From the NCBI GenBank assembly GCA_963825635.1, contig CAWGTU010000001.1, positions 1,612,001 to 1,676,000 on the forward strand: a DNA stretch of 64,000 nucleotides, given 5' to 3'. This stretch comes from JAOUEA01 sp963825635. Its GTDB lineage: Bacteria; Actinomycetota; UBA4738; HRBIN12. Position 1 is the first letter of the stretch; each line of letters opens with the position of its first letter. Under the pieces are notes generated by a model. That model saw only the letters and a program-made list of their open reading frames with translations, did not search any database and was not told where the DNA came from. This document shows positions 17,970 through 25,851 of the stretch, piece by piece. A program made the position numbers and the translations under genes.

Positions 17970-18454
17970 TCCGGCTCGCGGCGCAACTCGGCGGCGAGGT
18001 GACGCGTCATCGCGTTCGAGCCCGTGGCCATGTCGATCTCGTAGCGCAGGACGTCACCCTCGACCCGATAGCGCCTGACGAGCCCGACGACGTCCATGCC
18101 GGTGGTGGTGCGACCGATCGCTCCCGTGGCCACCTCGATCGTCGTCAGCGGACCGGCCGTCGTCACCGTTCCCTCGGCGACCTCGGTGAGCCCGAGCGGA
18201 TGCGCGAGGGTCAGCTCCACACGGTCGGCCGAGGAGCCCGGCCGCCAGAAGCCCCGCTCGAAGTGCAGCGGCGATCCGTCATCGCTGAGCCAGCTGCGCT
18301 GTGAGGACAGCAGGAAGTTGTCACCGACGTGCTCGAAGCGCATCCATTCGCCGTAGTCGAACGCGTCGATCGTCGGATACTCGCCGCGACCCTCCCCCGC
18401 CCAGGAGCCCAGCAGGACCCCCAGCGGCCTCAGATCCGGGTGAAGCTCGGTCAT
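17966..18454 (-). CDS. Nitrobindin-like heme beta-barrel protein (peroxynitrite isomerase family)
   Basis: The 162-residue protein shows the nitrobindin/THAP4-C signature LLGSWAGEGRGEYP at residues 12-25, an FLLSSQRSW strand, a FERGFWRP strand and the late RRYRVEGDVLRYEIDMAT strands of a ten-stranded barrel. The His ligand for ferric heme is expected near the C-terminus and MTRHLAAELRR contains a candidate. Known members bind heme and turn peroxynitrite into nitrate. The ATG overlaps the stop of the small upstream gene by four bases (ATGA), which fixes the start. Confidence 0.9.
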   Translation of the reverse strand: MTELHPDLRPLGVLLGSWAGEGRGEYPTIDAFDYGEWMRFEHVGDNFLLSSQRSWLSDDGSPLHFERGFWRPGSSADRVELTLAHPLGLTEVAEGTVTTAGPLTTIEVATGAIGRTTTGMDVVGLVRRYRVEGDVLRYEIDMATGSNAMTRHLAAELRREPD

Positions 18455-18657
18455 CGAGCGGGGTGCGTGGGCGCCTCCGTCGCGACGCCGGCCATGGCCT
18501 CGGGCAGGAGCGTGACCATCGCACCGTCGATGCGCGCTCCGAGTCGTGCCGCACCGCGTTCGAGCCGTTCGACGCGCTCGAGCAGCGCCCGGTCGCGCGC
18601 TCGGGCTTGGAGCTCGAGCACCGCCCGGTTCGGCGCCGGTCGTCCGATCGTGGTCAC
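18451..18657 (-). CDS. Small hypothetical protein, likely helical
   Basis: Not recognised. The 68-residue product is rich in Ala, Arg, Glu and Leu, with a heptad-like stretch (ALLERVERLERGAARLGARI) that may form a short coiled coil, followed by a hydrophobic patch (DGAMVTLLPEAMAGVA). A GGAGGGG ribosome site stands just before the GTG. Its stop is translationally coupled to nitrobindin by a four-base overlap. These two signs support a real gene; its function would be linked to nitrobindin expression. Confidence 0.6.
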   Translation of the reverse strand: MTTIGRPAPNRAVLELQARARDRALLERVERLERGAARLGARIDGAMVTLLPEAMAGVATEAPTHPAR

Positions 18658-18755
18658 GTCCCCTCCCGAACCCGATGTCCAGGGGCGAGCCTATCGTCGA
18701 CACCCCCGAGTGCTCAACCCGAGGTTCCGCCCCTTTCGGCTACCGTGTGTCGACG

Positions 18756-19535
18756 ATGCCGACGCTCGCCCGCCTCAGCGTGACGCCCGTGAAGGGGACG
18801 GCCATCCATCACCCCGGATCGGCGACGCTCACCGCCGTGGGGATCCCCCAGGACCGCCTCTTCTATCTCGTCGACGAATGGGGAGAGCTGTTCAGCGGCA
18901 GCACGTTCGGACCGTTGGTCGCCATCGTGGCCGACTACGACGCCGCGAGTGAACGACTGTCGCTCCGCTTCCCCGACGGCTCGGTGGTGGAGGCGTCCGC
19001 CGACGCGCTGGGCGCCGAGGAGACGACGAACTTCTACGGACGGGGCGTGGCGGCCCACCTCGTCGAAGGGCCGTTCGCCGAGGCGATCTCGTCGTACAGC
19101 GCGCGGGCGGTTCGGCTCCTGCGATGCGACCGTGAAGGCGACGGTGCCGACGTCGAGCCGATCACGGTCGTCTCCGTCGAGTCCGTGCGCGACCTCGCCG
19201 AACGCGGCGGGTACGCAGGAACGCTGGACGCGCGCCGGTTCCGGCTCAACCTCGAGCTCGAGGGCTGCGACGCCTACGAAGAGGACTCATGGGAGGGCCG
19301 CCGCGTCCACGTGGGCGAGACCACGATCGAGATCGTCGGCCAGGTGCCCCGGTGCGTCTTCACCACGAAGGACCCTGACACCGGCGAGAAGGACTGGGAC
19401 ACCCTCACCCAGATCGCGAAGTTCCGGCCGCGCATCGCCGGAGACGGTGGCCTGCCGTTCGGCGTCTATGCACGGGTCGTGGAAGCAGGCTCGGTCCGGG
19501 TGGGCGACGCCGTCGCCCCCGCCTCCGCCTCCTGA
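18756..19535 (+). CDS. MOSC domain protein
   Basis: The 259-residue protein has the MOSC_N beta-barrel (LARLSVTPVKGTAIHHP and DRLFYLVDEWGELFSG). The MOSC domain from about residue 110 contains ITVVSVESVRDLAE, ARRFRLNLELEG and the key Cys in QVPRCVFTTKDPDTGEKDWD. Such proteins carry sulfur for molybdenum cofactor or act in amidoxime-reducing enzymes. The ATG at 18756 starts the barrel exactly; the frame upstream is not protein-like. No molybdenum gene is nearby, so the partner is unknown. Confidence 0.9.
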   Translation: MPTLARLSVTPVKGTAIHHPGSATLTAVGIPQDRLFYLVDEWGELFSGSTFGPLVAIVADYDAASERLSLRFPDGSVVEASADALGAEETTNFYGRGVAAHLVEGPFAEAISSYSARAVRLLRCDREGDGADVEPITVVSVESVRDLAERGGYAGTLDARRFRLNLELEGCDAYEEDSWEGRRVHVGETTIEIVGQVPRCVFTTKDPDTGEKDWDTLTQIAKFRPRIAGDGGLPFGVYARVVEAGSVRVGDAVAPASAS

Positions 19536-19685
19536 ACGTCGTTCATCCGGACGACCCTTCGGAGCGACTGCAACACACCGATTTCTGGGTATCGTCCAGC
19601 GCCTTCCGGCCGCCGAATCCTCCCCTGAGCGTGTCGTGCAGCACACCCGCGCACGACGGAGACGACCACGAGGAGGAGCGCTCGC

Positions 19686-20153
19686 ATGAAGACTTCGAAG
19701 AAGCTGACGATCGGCGCGCTGTTCGCCGGCGCCATGCTGGCCGGGAGCATCGCGTTCGCGGCATGGACGGCGACCGGATCGGGCTCGGGCTACGCCGAGG
19801 CCACGAGCGCGACGGCCCTGACCACGGTGGACGTGTCCGCGAGCACCGTCGCCGACCTGTACCCGGGTGCCACCGGCGACCTGCTGCTGCGCATCAGCAA
19901 CCCGAACCCATACCCCGTGAGCGTGACCGACGTCGACGGCTCGGGCGTGATCGACTCCAACGTCGGCGCGTGCGACGGCGCGACCGGCGTGACGTTCACC
20001 GACCAGTCCGGCCTCACCCTCGACGTGCCGGCGAACGGTGCCGCAACGTTCACGCTGGCCGACTCGGTCCAGATGAGCAACGCCTCGGACACCGCCTGCC
20101 AGGGTGCCGTCTTCACCGTGCCGGTGGACCTGACGGGCCTCAGCGACGCCTGA
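19686..20153 (+). CDS. Exported acidic beta-sandwich protein (NPNPY family, acidic paralogue)
   Basis: The 155-residue product has a signal segment MKTSKKLTIGALFAGAMLAG ending in AFAAWTATGSGSGYAEA, which resembles SipW/TasA-type signal peptides where an aromatic residue follows the cleavage site. The mature part carries LYPGATGDLLLRISNPNPYP, a Cys at VGACDG, a second Cys at DTACQG and a terminal VDLTGLSDA. It holds about 14 acidic residues and a single Arg. The downstream gene encodes a homologue of opposite charge. A GAGGAG ribosome site lies shortly before the ATG. The function is unknown; it may be a surface or fibre subunit. Confidence 0.8.
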   Translation: MKTSKKLTIGALFAGAMLAGSIAFAAWTATGSGSGYAEATSATALTTVDVSASTVADLYPGATGDLLLRISNPNPYPVSVTDVDGSGVIDSNVGACDGATGVTFTDQSGLTLDVPANGAATFTLADSVQMSNASDTACQGAVFTVPVDLTGLSDA

Positions 20154-20181
20154 TCCCGACCCAGCACGGCACGACGGCCGG

Positions 20182-20212
20182 CCGAGAGGACGGGGGCTCC
20201 CCGTCCTCTCGG
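20182..20212 (+). terminator. 14-bp perfect hairpin between the acidic and basic paralogues
   Basis: CCGAGAGGACGGGG pairs perfectly with CCCCGTCCTCTCGG across a three-base loop, 28 bases after the first stop and about 20 bases before the next start. No T-run follows. It most likely acts as a partial terminator or mRNA-end stabiliser, so that the first gene is made in larger amounts than the two behind it. Confidence 0.75.
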
Positions 20213-20235
20213 ACCGTCCGCACGGAAGGTGAGCG

Positions 20236-20688
20236 ATGGTGCGGACCCCCCGACGAGTCAGGATCCAGCGGCTGCTGATCGGAGGCGCCCTCGTGATCGC
20301 GACCGCCGTCGCGACCGCGGCGGAGCGGACCCCGCTGCCGACGACGGCATCGGGATCACCCAGCGTGGCGGCGTCCCCCCGCTTCCGCATCAACGGGAAC
20401 GTCACGGGCCTGTATCCCGGCGCGAGGACGCGGATGCGCCTCACGGTGCGCAATCCGAACCCCTACGCGATCAGGGTCACGAAGATCCGGACGTCCGTGA
20501 AAGTCCCCGCTCGCTCCTCGTGCCCGGCACGCAGCATCAAGGTCAAGCGGTTCAGGGGATCCCGCCGCATCGCTTCGAGGACCGCCGTGCGGATCACGAT
20601 CAACGTGAGCATGCGCGCGAAGGTGCCGAACGCCTGCGCCGGCCAGCGCTATCGCCTCACGTACCGAGGATGGGCGACACGCGCATGA
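20236..20688 (+). CDS. Exported very basic beta-sandwich protein (NPNPY family, basic paralogue)
   Basis: The 150-residue protein starts with a hydrophobic segment (LLIGGALVIATAVATAA) and has the same core as the preceding gene: LYPGARTRMRLTVRNPNPYA, a Cys at SSCPA, and a second Cys at NACAGQRYRLTYRG near the end. Its mature part has about 27 Arg/Lys and almost no acidic residue. A GGAAGG ribosome site precedes the ATG. The stop overlaps the next start by four bases (ATGA). It is a paralogue of the acidic protein; the opposite charges suggest that they bind each other or that this one binds an anionic wall polymer. Confidence 0.75.
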   Translation: MVRTPRRVRIQRLLIGGALVIATAVATAAERTPLPTTASGSPSVAASPRFRINGNVTGLYPGARTRMRLTVRNPNPYAIRVTKIRTSVKVPARSSCPARSIKVKRFRGSRRIASRTAVRITINVSMRAKVPNACAGQRYRLTYRGWATRA

Positions 20689-22208
20689 GGGGACGAGTCG
20701 CCCTCGCGATCGGACTCGTGATCGCCCTCGTGGCGTTCCCGAGCGTCGCGTGGGCAGCCTGGTCCGGTGGCGGCGTCGGCGCCGGCTTCGCACGGGCCGT
20801 CACGATGCCAGCCGGTACCGCGCCGACGGCGACGGTGACCGGGCGCAACGTCCACGTGTCGTGGGGTCAGGCCACGTTCCCCGACTCGAGCCCGGTCAAC
20901 GCCTCACTCGTCGAACGCTATGACGGCGCCGACGTCGCCCAAGGCGTCGGATCGGCGTGCAGCGGCACGATCGCGGCCCTCGCATGCAGGGAAGCCGCGG
21001 TGCCGCCCGGCACCTGGACCTACACGATCACGCCGAAGCACCACGCCTGGATCGGCGCCGAAGGCCCCGAGAGCGTCGCCGTCACCGTCGCGTCGCCTTC
21101 CCTCTCCTTCGACCCTCCGACGACCTTTGCCACGCTCCCGGGTTCCCTCTCGGGCAGCGTGGCGAGCTTCGCGACCGGCGAGACGATCGTGTTCCGCCTC
21201 GACCACCCGGTCAACGGCCAGGTGCTCTCGGGCAGCGTGTCGAACTCCCCGATCCCCTTTAGCGGCGCGTCCCCGGTGAGCGTCTCGATCCCGGCGTTGA
21301 CCTCCGCCGGTCCGCACACCGTGTACGCGGTGGGCTCGGCCGGTTCGCAGGCGAGCGCCGCCTTCACGGTCTCGCCACATGACGTCACCGCGCCGATCGT
21401 GAGCTCGGCGGTGATCGCCAAGAGTGGCGGCGGCGTCGGAGGCTTCATCCGTCAGAACGGCACCTACTACATCTATGCGAACGTCACCGACCAAGGGAGT
21501 CCGGCGAGCGGCATCGCGACGGTTCGTGCGAACGTCTCGAGCGTGACGACGGGAGCCACGGCCGTGGTGCTCACCGCGGGATCGTTCAGCGTGGAGGGCG
21601 TGAGCTTCAACTACCGCAGCGCCGTGCAGACGGCGAGCAACCCGCTGGTCGCCGGCTCGAAGTCCTTCTCGATCACGGCGACCGACGTCGCGATGAACCC
21701 GGTGACCCAGGGAGGGTTCTCCGTGACCGTCGACAACACGGCACCCTCGGCGTCCGACGTGCAGACGGTGAACGGCGGAGCGACGCCCGGGCGGGCCGAG
21801 AGCGGCGACCAGCTCGTGCTCACCTACTCCGAGCCCATGGACCCGTACCGGATCCTCGCCGGATGGACGGGTTCGTCGACGTCCGTGACCCTGCGTCTCG
21901 TACAGAACGGCGGAGGCGACCGGGTGCAGATCCGCAACGCCGCGAATACCGCCACTCTCCGACTCGGCACGGTGTTCCTGAACCGCACGGACTTCACGGG
22001 CTCGACCCGGAACTTCACCGGGTCGACGATGGTGATGGCCGGGTCGACGATCACGATCACGCTCGGCACGCCGAGCGGCGCGGTCACGACGACCGCCGCA
22101 GCCGCGAACATGACCTGGACGCCCTCGAACACCGCATGGGACCGGGCGGGGAACGCCTGCTCCACCACGAACCGGACCGAGGTCGCGCCGCTCGACCTCG
22201 ACTTCTAG
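20685..22208 (+). CDS. Large exported protein with beta-sandwich repeats
   Basis: The 507-residue product has an N-terminal signal (LAIGLVIALVAFPSVAWA) followed by AWSGGGVGAGFARA, the same post-signal pattern as the first gene of the cassette. Then come a fibronectin-like domain (TVTGRNVHVSWGQA), an Ig-like stretch, and a C-terminal part with VDNTAPSASDVQTVNGG and YSEPMDP, common in SwmB-like surface proteins. No LPXTG or C-terminal anchor is seen. The start at 20685 is preferred because it overlaps the previous stop (ATGA); an in-frame ATG five codons earlier is possible. The stop shares four bases with the convergent ATPase gene. Confidence 0.82.
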   Translation: MRGRVALAIGLVIALVAFPSVAWAAWSGGGVGAGFARAVTMPAGTAPTATVTGRNVHVSWGQATFPDSSPVNASLVERYDGADVAQGVGSACSGTIAALACREAAVPPGTWTYTITPKHHAWIGAEGPESVAVTVASPSLSFDPPTTFATLPGSLSGSVASFATGETIVFRLDHPVNGQVLSGSVSNSPIPFSGASPVSVSIPALTSAGPHTVYAVGSAGSQASAAFTVSPHDVTAPIVSSAVIAKSGGGVGGFIRQNGTYYIYANVTDQGSPASGIATVRANVSSVTTGATAVVLTAGSFSVEGVSFNYRSAVQTASNPLVAGSKSFSITATDVAMNPVTQGGFSVTVDNTAPSASDVQTVNGGATPGRAESGDQLVLTYSEPMDPYRILAGWTGSSTSVTLRLVQNGGGDRVQIRNAANTATLRLGTVFLNRTDFTGSTRNFTGSTMVMAGSTITITLGTPSGAVTTTAAAANMTWTPSNTAWDRAGNACSTTNRTEVAPLDLDF

Positions 22209-24550
22209 ACGCGCGCGGGCTCCCTCGCCTCGGCCGCGGCGCCCCCCTCGGCGGCGAGCCACGCGTAGGCCTCCTCCTCCTGGGCGAAGTGCAGGCGGAG
22301 GATCGCGTGCAGGCCGTAGAGCACGCGCCGCAGGTCCGTCAGATCCTCGGGCCCCGGCACGCCGGAGGGCAGGTCGTCCACGAGCGAGCGGTAGACACGG
22401 GTGAGGTGCGAGATCTCCACGTGGGCCCGCGCCATGCTCGCCATGGGATCCTCTCCGCCCATCAGCCTCGCCACCACCGGGTAGACGGCGGCCTCCTCTT
22501 CCTCCTCGTGCTGCGGCAGGCGGTCGACGAGGAAGGCACGGATCGCCTCGAGATCCTCGCGAGCCTCGTCGGGCGCAAGCGTCTCGAGGCGGTCGGCCAC
22601 CGAGCGGATCCGCTGGAGCTCGGGCGCGAAGTGACGGTGTTCCTCACGGAACCGCTCAGCGACATCGGACGCGGGTGGACGACGAACCGTGCCGCCTCCT
22701 CCGCCGAGGGCGCGCAGAGCGTTGAGGATCGACGCGACGTCGATCGCCTCCTGCACGATCGCAGCCGCGACCGGTCCGAACAGACCGAACGCCCCGAGGA
22801 ACATGAACCCGAACGCCAACCCCATGCCCATCAGCACGCTCTGCACGGCGATCCTGCGGGAACGGTTGGCGATCGCGATCGCTTCCACCAGTCGGTCGAG
22901 GCGGTCGACCACGAGCACGACGTCGGCTGCCTCCGATGAGGCTGTGGCGCCGCGCGCGCCCATCGCCACCCCGACGTCGGCGGCGGCCAGCGCGGGCGCG
23001 TCGTTCAGGCCGTCCCCCACCATGACGACGATCCCGCCCTCGCCGCGCTCCGCTTCGACGGCCTCGACCTTCTCGCCGGGCGCTCGTTCGGAGAGGATCC
23101 GGTCGACACCGAGGGCAGCCCCCACCGATTCGGCCACGTCAGGATGGTCTCCGGTCACCATCACGACACGCCGGATGCCGGCACGCCTGAGCGACCTGAT
23201 CACGCGGGGGGTGTCGGGGCGGATCGGGTCGTCGATCAGCAGAGCGCCCGCGACCTCGCCGTCGACGGCGACGAACACGCACGAGGAGCCGTCGAGCATC
23301 GACCGGCGTCGCATGTCGCGCGCCCCGCGCGGCAGCGGCGCCCCACCGGCGACGAACGAAGCCTTCCCGAGCGCGACCCTGTGCGGACCGACGTCGCCCT
23401 CGATCCCGGCCCCGTGCTTCTCGATCACCCCGTCGGGGAACTCGAGTTCGATGTCGTGCTCACGAGCCGACCGGACCACCGCGCCCGCGAGCACGTGCGG
23501 CGACACCTGGTCGAGCGAGGCCGCGAGGCGCAGCAGCTCGTCGCCGCCGATCGGCCCGAACGATTCCACGTCGGACACGGTAGGAACTCCCGATGTCAGG
23601 GTGCCGGTCTTGTCGAACATCAGCACCGAACCCCGGGCCAGGGTCTCGAGGGCACCGCCACCCTTGACGATGATGCCTCGTTTCGCGGAGCGGGAGATGC
23701 CCGCCACGATCGCGATCGGGACGGCGAGGATCAACGGGCACGGCGTCGCGACCATCACGACCGTGAGGAAGCGCAGGGGGTCGCCCGAGACCACCCACGC
23801 CCCGAGCGCGATCACCAGCGTGACCGGGATGAAGATCGCGGCGTATCGGTCGGCCAGGCGGACCGCCGGGGCCTTCTCGTCCTGTGCGGCCTGCACGAGC
23901 CGCACGATGCCCGCGTACGTGCTGTCCTCGGCGGACGCCGTCGCCCGGAGGTCGAACCCCCGTCCGGCGTTGACGGCGCCCGAGCGGACGAGGTCGTTGT
24001 GGGGCCGGTCGATCGGTCGCGACTCCCCCGTCAGGGCCGATTCGTCCAGCACGGCGTCTCCCATCAGCACGCCATCGACCGGCACGACCTCGCCCGTCTT
24101 CACGAGGAGCCGATCACCCTGACGAACCTGGTCGATCGGCACCGTGGCCAGCTCGTCGTGCTCGTACCTCGTGACCACCCGCGGGGCCCGGGCGAGCAGC
24201 GACGAGAGCTCGGCATGCGCCCGCCGGTCCGCGTAGGCCTCGAGGGCATGCCCGGTCGCGAGCATGAGCGCGATGACGGCGCCGGCCAGGTACTCCTCCA
24301 GCGCCAGCGCGGTCACCATCGCGATCAACGCGATCAGGTCGACGCCCGGCTCGCGACGGATGAGTCCTCCGAGCACGTCGCGAGCGATCGGAACGACCCC
24401 GACCACCGTGGTCGCCGCCCACACGAGACCGGCAGCACGATCCTCGTCGAACACCAGCGCCAGCAGGCCGCCCGCCACGAGCCCGACGATCGACAGCGCG
24501 AGCCACCAACGGCTCAGGTCGAGCGGAGCCCGCGATGTCATCCGTGCCAT
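22205..24550 (-). CDS. P1B-5-type metal ATPase with C-terminal hemerythrin domain
   Basis: The 781-residue protein lacks an N-terminal metal-binding domain and starts with membrane helices. It has the actuator motif DESALTGESRP, the membrane motif TPCPLILAVP near residue 270 (TPC in place of CPC), the phosphorylation site DKTGTLTSG near 311 and the hinge GDGLNDAPAL. From about residue 620 a hemerythrin-like four-helix domain follows, with His/Glu ligands in EEHRHFAPEL, PQHEEEEEAA, ARAHVEISHL and LHFAQEEEA. TPC plus a hemerythrin tail defines the P1B-5 group, linked to Ni or Fe export. The upstream reading frame runs through a tRNA fragment, so the ATG at 24550 (or 24541) is the true start. 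Confidence 0.92.
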   Translation of the reverse strand: MARMTSRAPLDLSRWWLALSIVGLVAGGLLALVFDEDRAAGLVWAATTVVGVVPIARDVLGGLIRREPGVDLIALIAMVTALALEEYLAGAVIALMLATGHALEAYADRRAHAELSSLLARAPRVVTRYEHDELATVPIDQVRQGDRLLVKTGEVVPVDGVLMGDAVLDESALTGESRPIDRPHNDLVRSGAVNAGRGFDLRATASAEDSTYAGIVRLVQAAQDEKAPAVRLADRYAAIFIPVTLVIALGAWVVSGDPLRFLTVVMVATPCPLILAVPIAIVAGISRSAKRGIIVKGGGALETLARGSVLMFDKTGTLTSGVPTVSDVESFGPIGGDELLRLAASLDQVSPHVLAGAVVRSAREHDIELEFPDGVIEKHGAGIEGDVGPHRVALGKASFVAGGAPLPRGARDMRRRSMLDGSSCVFVAVDGEVAGALLIDDPIRPDTPRVIRSLRRAGIRRVVMVTGDHPDVAESVGAALGVDRILSERAPGEKVEAVEAERGEGGIVVMVGDGLNDAPALAAADVGVAMGARGATASSEAADVVLVVDRLDRLVEAIAIANRSRRIAVQSVLMGMGLAFGFMFLGAFGLFGPVAAAIVQEAIDVASILNALRALGGGGGTVRRPPASDVAERFREEHRHFAPELQRIRSVADRLETLAPDEAREDLEAIRAFLVDRLPQHEEEEEAAVYPVVARLMGGEDPMASMARAHVEISHLTRVYRSLVDDLPSGVPGPEDLTDLRRVLYGLHAILRLHFAQEEEAYAWLAAEGGAAAEAREPARV

Positions 24551-24552
24551 GC

Positions 24553-24583
24553 GGGGCGGGCAGGACTCGAACCTGCGACCGAG
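24553..24583 (-). repeat. 31-bp copy of the 3' end of tRNA-Met (attachment-site-like)
   Basis: Identical over 31 bases to 25679-25709, the 3' part of the intact tRNA-Met gene (acceptor strand, T-arm, variable region and a few bases of the anticodon stem). Identity stops sharply on both sides. It is in the same orientation as the tRNA and lies 1126 bp beyond its 3' end, as expected for the distal attachment site of an element inserted into a tRNA gene. Confidence 0.85.
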
Positions 24584-24641
24584 ATCACGGCCTCGGCTCA
24601 CCTGATCCGTCCCTGCAGGCTACGGTCGGCGACCTGCGGGT

Positions 24642-25637
24642 TCATCCTACGTGCAGACGATCGGGATCACCGTGGGCGGGTCGTTCGGGATCGTTCGGAC
24701 TGATCGCACCGGTCCACTCGTCGGCACCGGTGCCGTCGCACGCCCTGACCCTATCGAACCGGATCCCGCCGCCGACGGTCGCCGTGTTCCCGGTCACCGA
24801 CGAGGTGTTCCTCAAGGTGACGATGCCGTCGTCGTTGTAGACCCCGCCGCCTTCGCCGGCAGTGTTCTGCCGGATCGACGCCGAACCGTTCATCCTGATG
24901 GCGCTGCCGTCCTCGTTGTAGATGCCACCGCCGAAGTCGGCGCGGTTCCGATCCACCGCGGCCGAGCCGTTCAGAACGATGGTGCCATCGATGTTGATGA
25001 TGCCTCCGCCGTAGTCGGTGGCCGAGTTGAGTCGGACCGCCGACGCGCCGTTGAGGACGACCGTGCCGCCATCGTTCACGATGCCCCCGCCGAAGCCGTC
25101 GGTCTCGTTCCCGGCCACGGCGGACCCGCGGTTGAGGACGACCGTCCCGCCATCGTTCACGATGCCCCCGCCGAAGAGCACGGCCTCGTTCCCGCGCACC
25201 GACGAGCGGTTGAGGATCAGTGTGCTGGAGGCATTCCAGATGCCACCGCCCCGCTGGACCGAGCCGCCCGTGATCTTCAGGTTGGTGAGCGTCACGCGAG
25301 CCTTCACGAGGAGGACCCTGCCCGCGCCGTTCGTGCGTAGGACGGGGACCGGCATGCCTCGGCGTCGCCCTCACCGACCAGGGTGAGTCGCTTGCCGATC
25401 CTGAAATGGCCGGACACACACCTGCTTCACCTTGATCCGGTCTCCCGCCCTGGCCCTGTCGATCACCCCCTGCAGGTGCGAGCGGGGTGGGGTTCCCTGG
25501 GTGAGGTTCTTGGCCCAGCATCGGTTCGGGGCCGCGTCCGCCCCCTGAGCGAGGACGGGAAGCATCGCGAGTGCGAGACCGACCGCGGCGAGGAACCCTC
25601 GTAGGCGAGGTTCCCGTATCGAGGGTTGCTGCTCCAT
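24642..25637 (-). pseudogene. Exported right-handed beta-helix repeat protein, broken by two frameshifts
   Basis: The N-terminal frame (ATG at 25637, good GGAGG site) encodes a signal peptide (FLAAVGLALAMLPVLAQ, then GADA) and the start of a beta-helix domain (LQGVIDRARAGDRIKVKQVC). Near 25415 the expected continuation (GHFRIGKRLTLVGEGD) moves to a second frame and near 25350 to a third (VPVLRTNGAGRVLLVKARVT). That third frame then runs intact through five or six 26-27-residue repeats of the form GGGIxNxxGxVxLNxxSxVxxN. These are like chlamydial Pmp or pectate-lyase-type surface repeats. The protein would be about 330 residues if restored. The C-terminal 40 residues are not repeat-like. Confidence 0.7.
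25050..25176 (-). repeat. 81-bp-period tandem repeat inside the beta-helix gene
   Basis: The 46-base segments 25050-25095 and 25131-25176 differ by one base and are 81 bases apart, that is 27 codons, one coil of the encoded solenoid. More diverged units lie on both sides (24900-25250). It records recent internal duplication. Confidence 0.7.
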
Positions 25638-25677
25638 GTCGGTCCTCCCTTGGCGCGGGGGTTGGGCGTGCGCGACG

Positions 25678-25751
25678 TGGGGCGGGCAGGACTCGAACCT
25701 GCGACCGAGGGATTATGAGTCCCCTGCTCTGACCGACTGAGCTACCGCCCC
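25678..25751 (-). tRNA. tRNA-Met (anticodon CAT)
   Basis: On the minus strand: acceptor stem GGGGCGG/CCGCCCC, D-arm GCTC..GAGC, anticodon stem GGGGA/TCCCT with loop CTCATAA, and T-arm GCAGG-TTCGAGT-CCTGC. The anticodon is CAT, so it is elongator Met, or Ile if C34 becomes lysidine; it lacks the unpaired first base expected of an initiator. CCA is not encoded. Its 3' end is repeated at 24553. Confidence 0.96.
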
Positions 25752-25851
25752 TCCTTCGAGCCTATCCTCCTGCGGTGGCGCCCATCGGTCCACGGAGTCG
25801 TCGTCGCGTTTGGGAGGATGGCGGCACCAGTTCCCGGAGGTTCGAACGACG

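Larger units (their letters stand above)
24553..25709. mobile_element. Possible remnant of an element integrated at tRNA-Met
   Basis: An intact tRNA-Met at one side, whose 3' end faces inward, and a 31-bp 3'-end copy at the other side bound about 1.1 kb. Between them is only a decayed beta-helix gene; no integrase is present. This geometry is classical for site-specific islands, so the simplest reading is an island that has lost its integration genes. A local duplication could also produce the repeat. Confidence 0.45.

Noticed and set aside
24553..24640. A second complete tRNA beside the ATPase gene
   Set aside because: Only the 3' 31 bases match a tRNA; no D-arm or 5' acceptor strand can be found, so it is a fragment.
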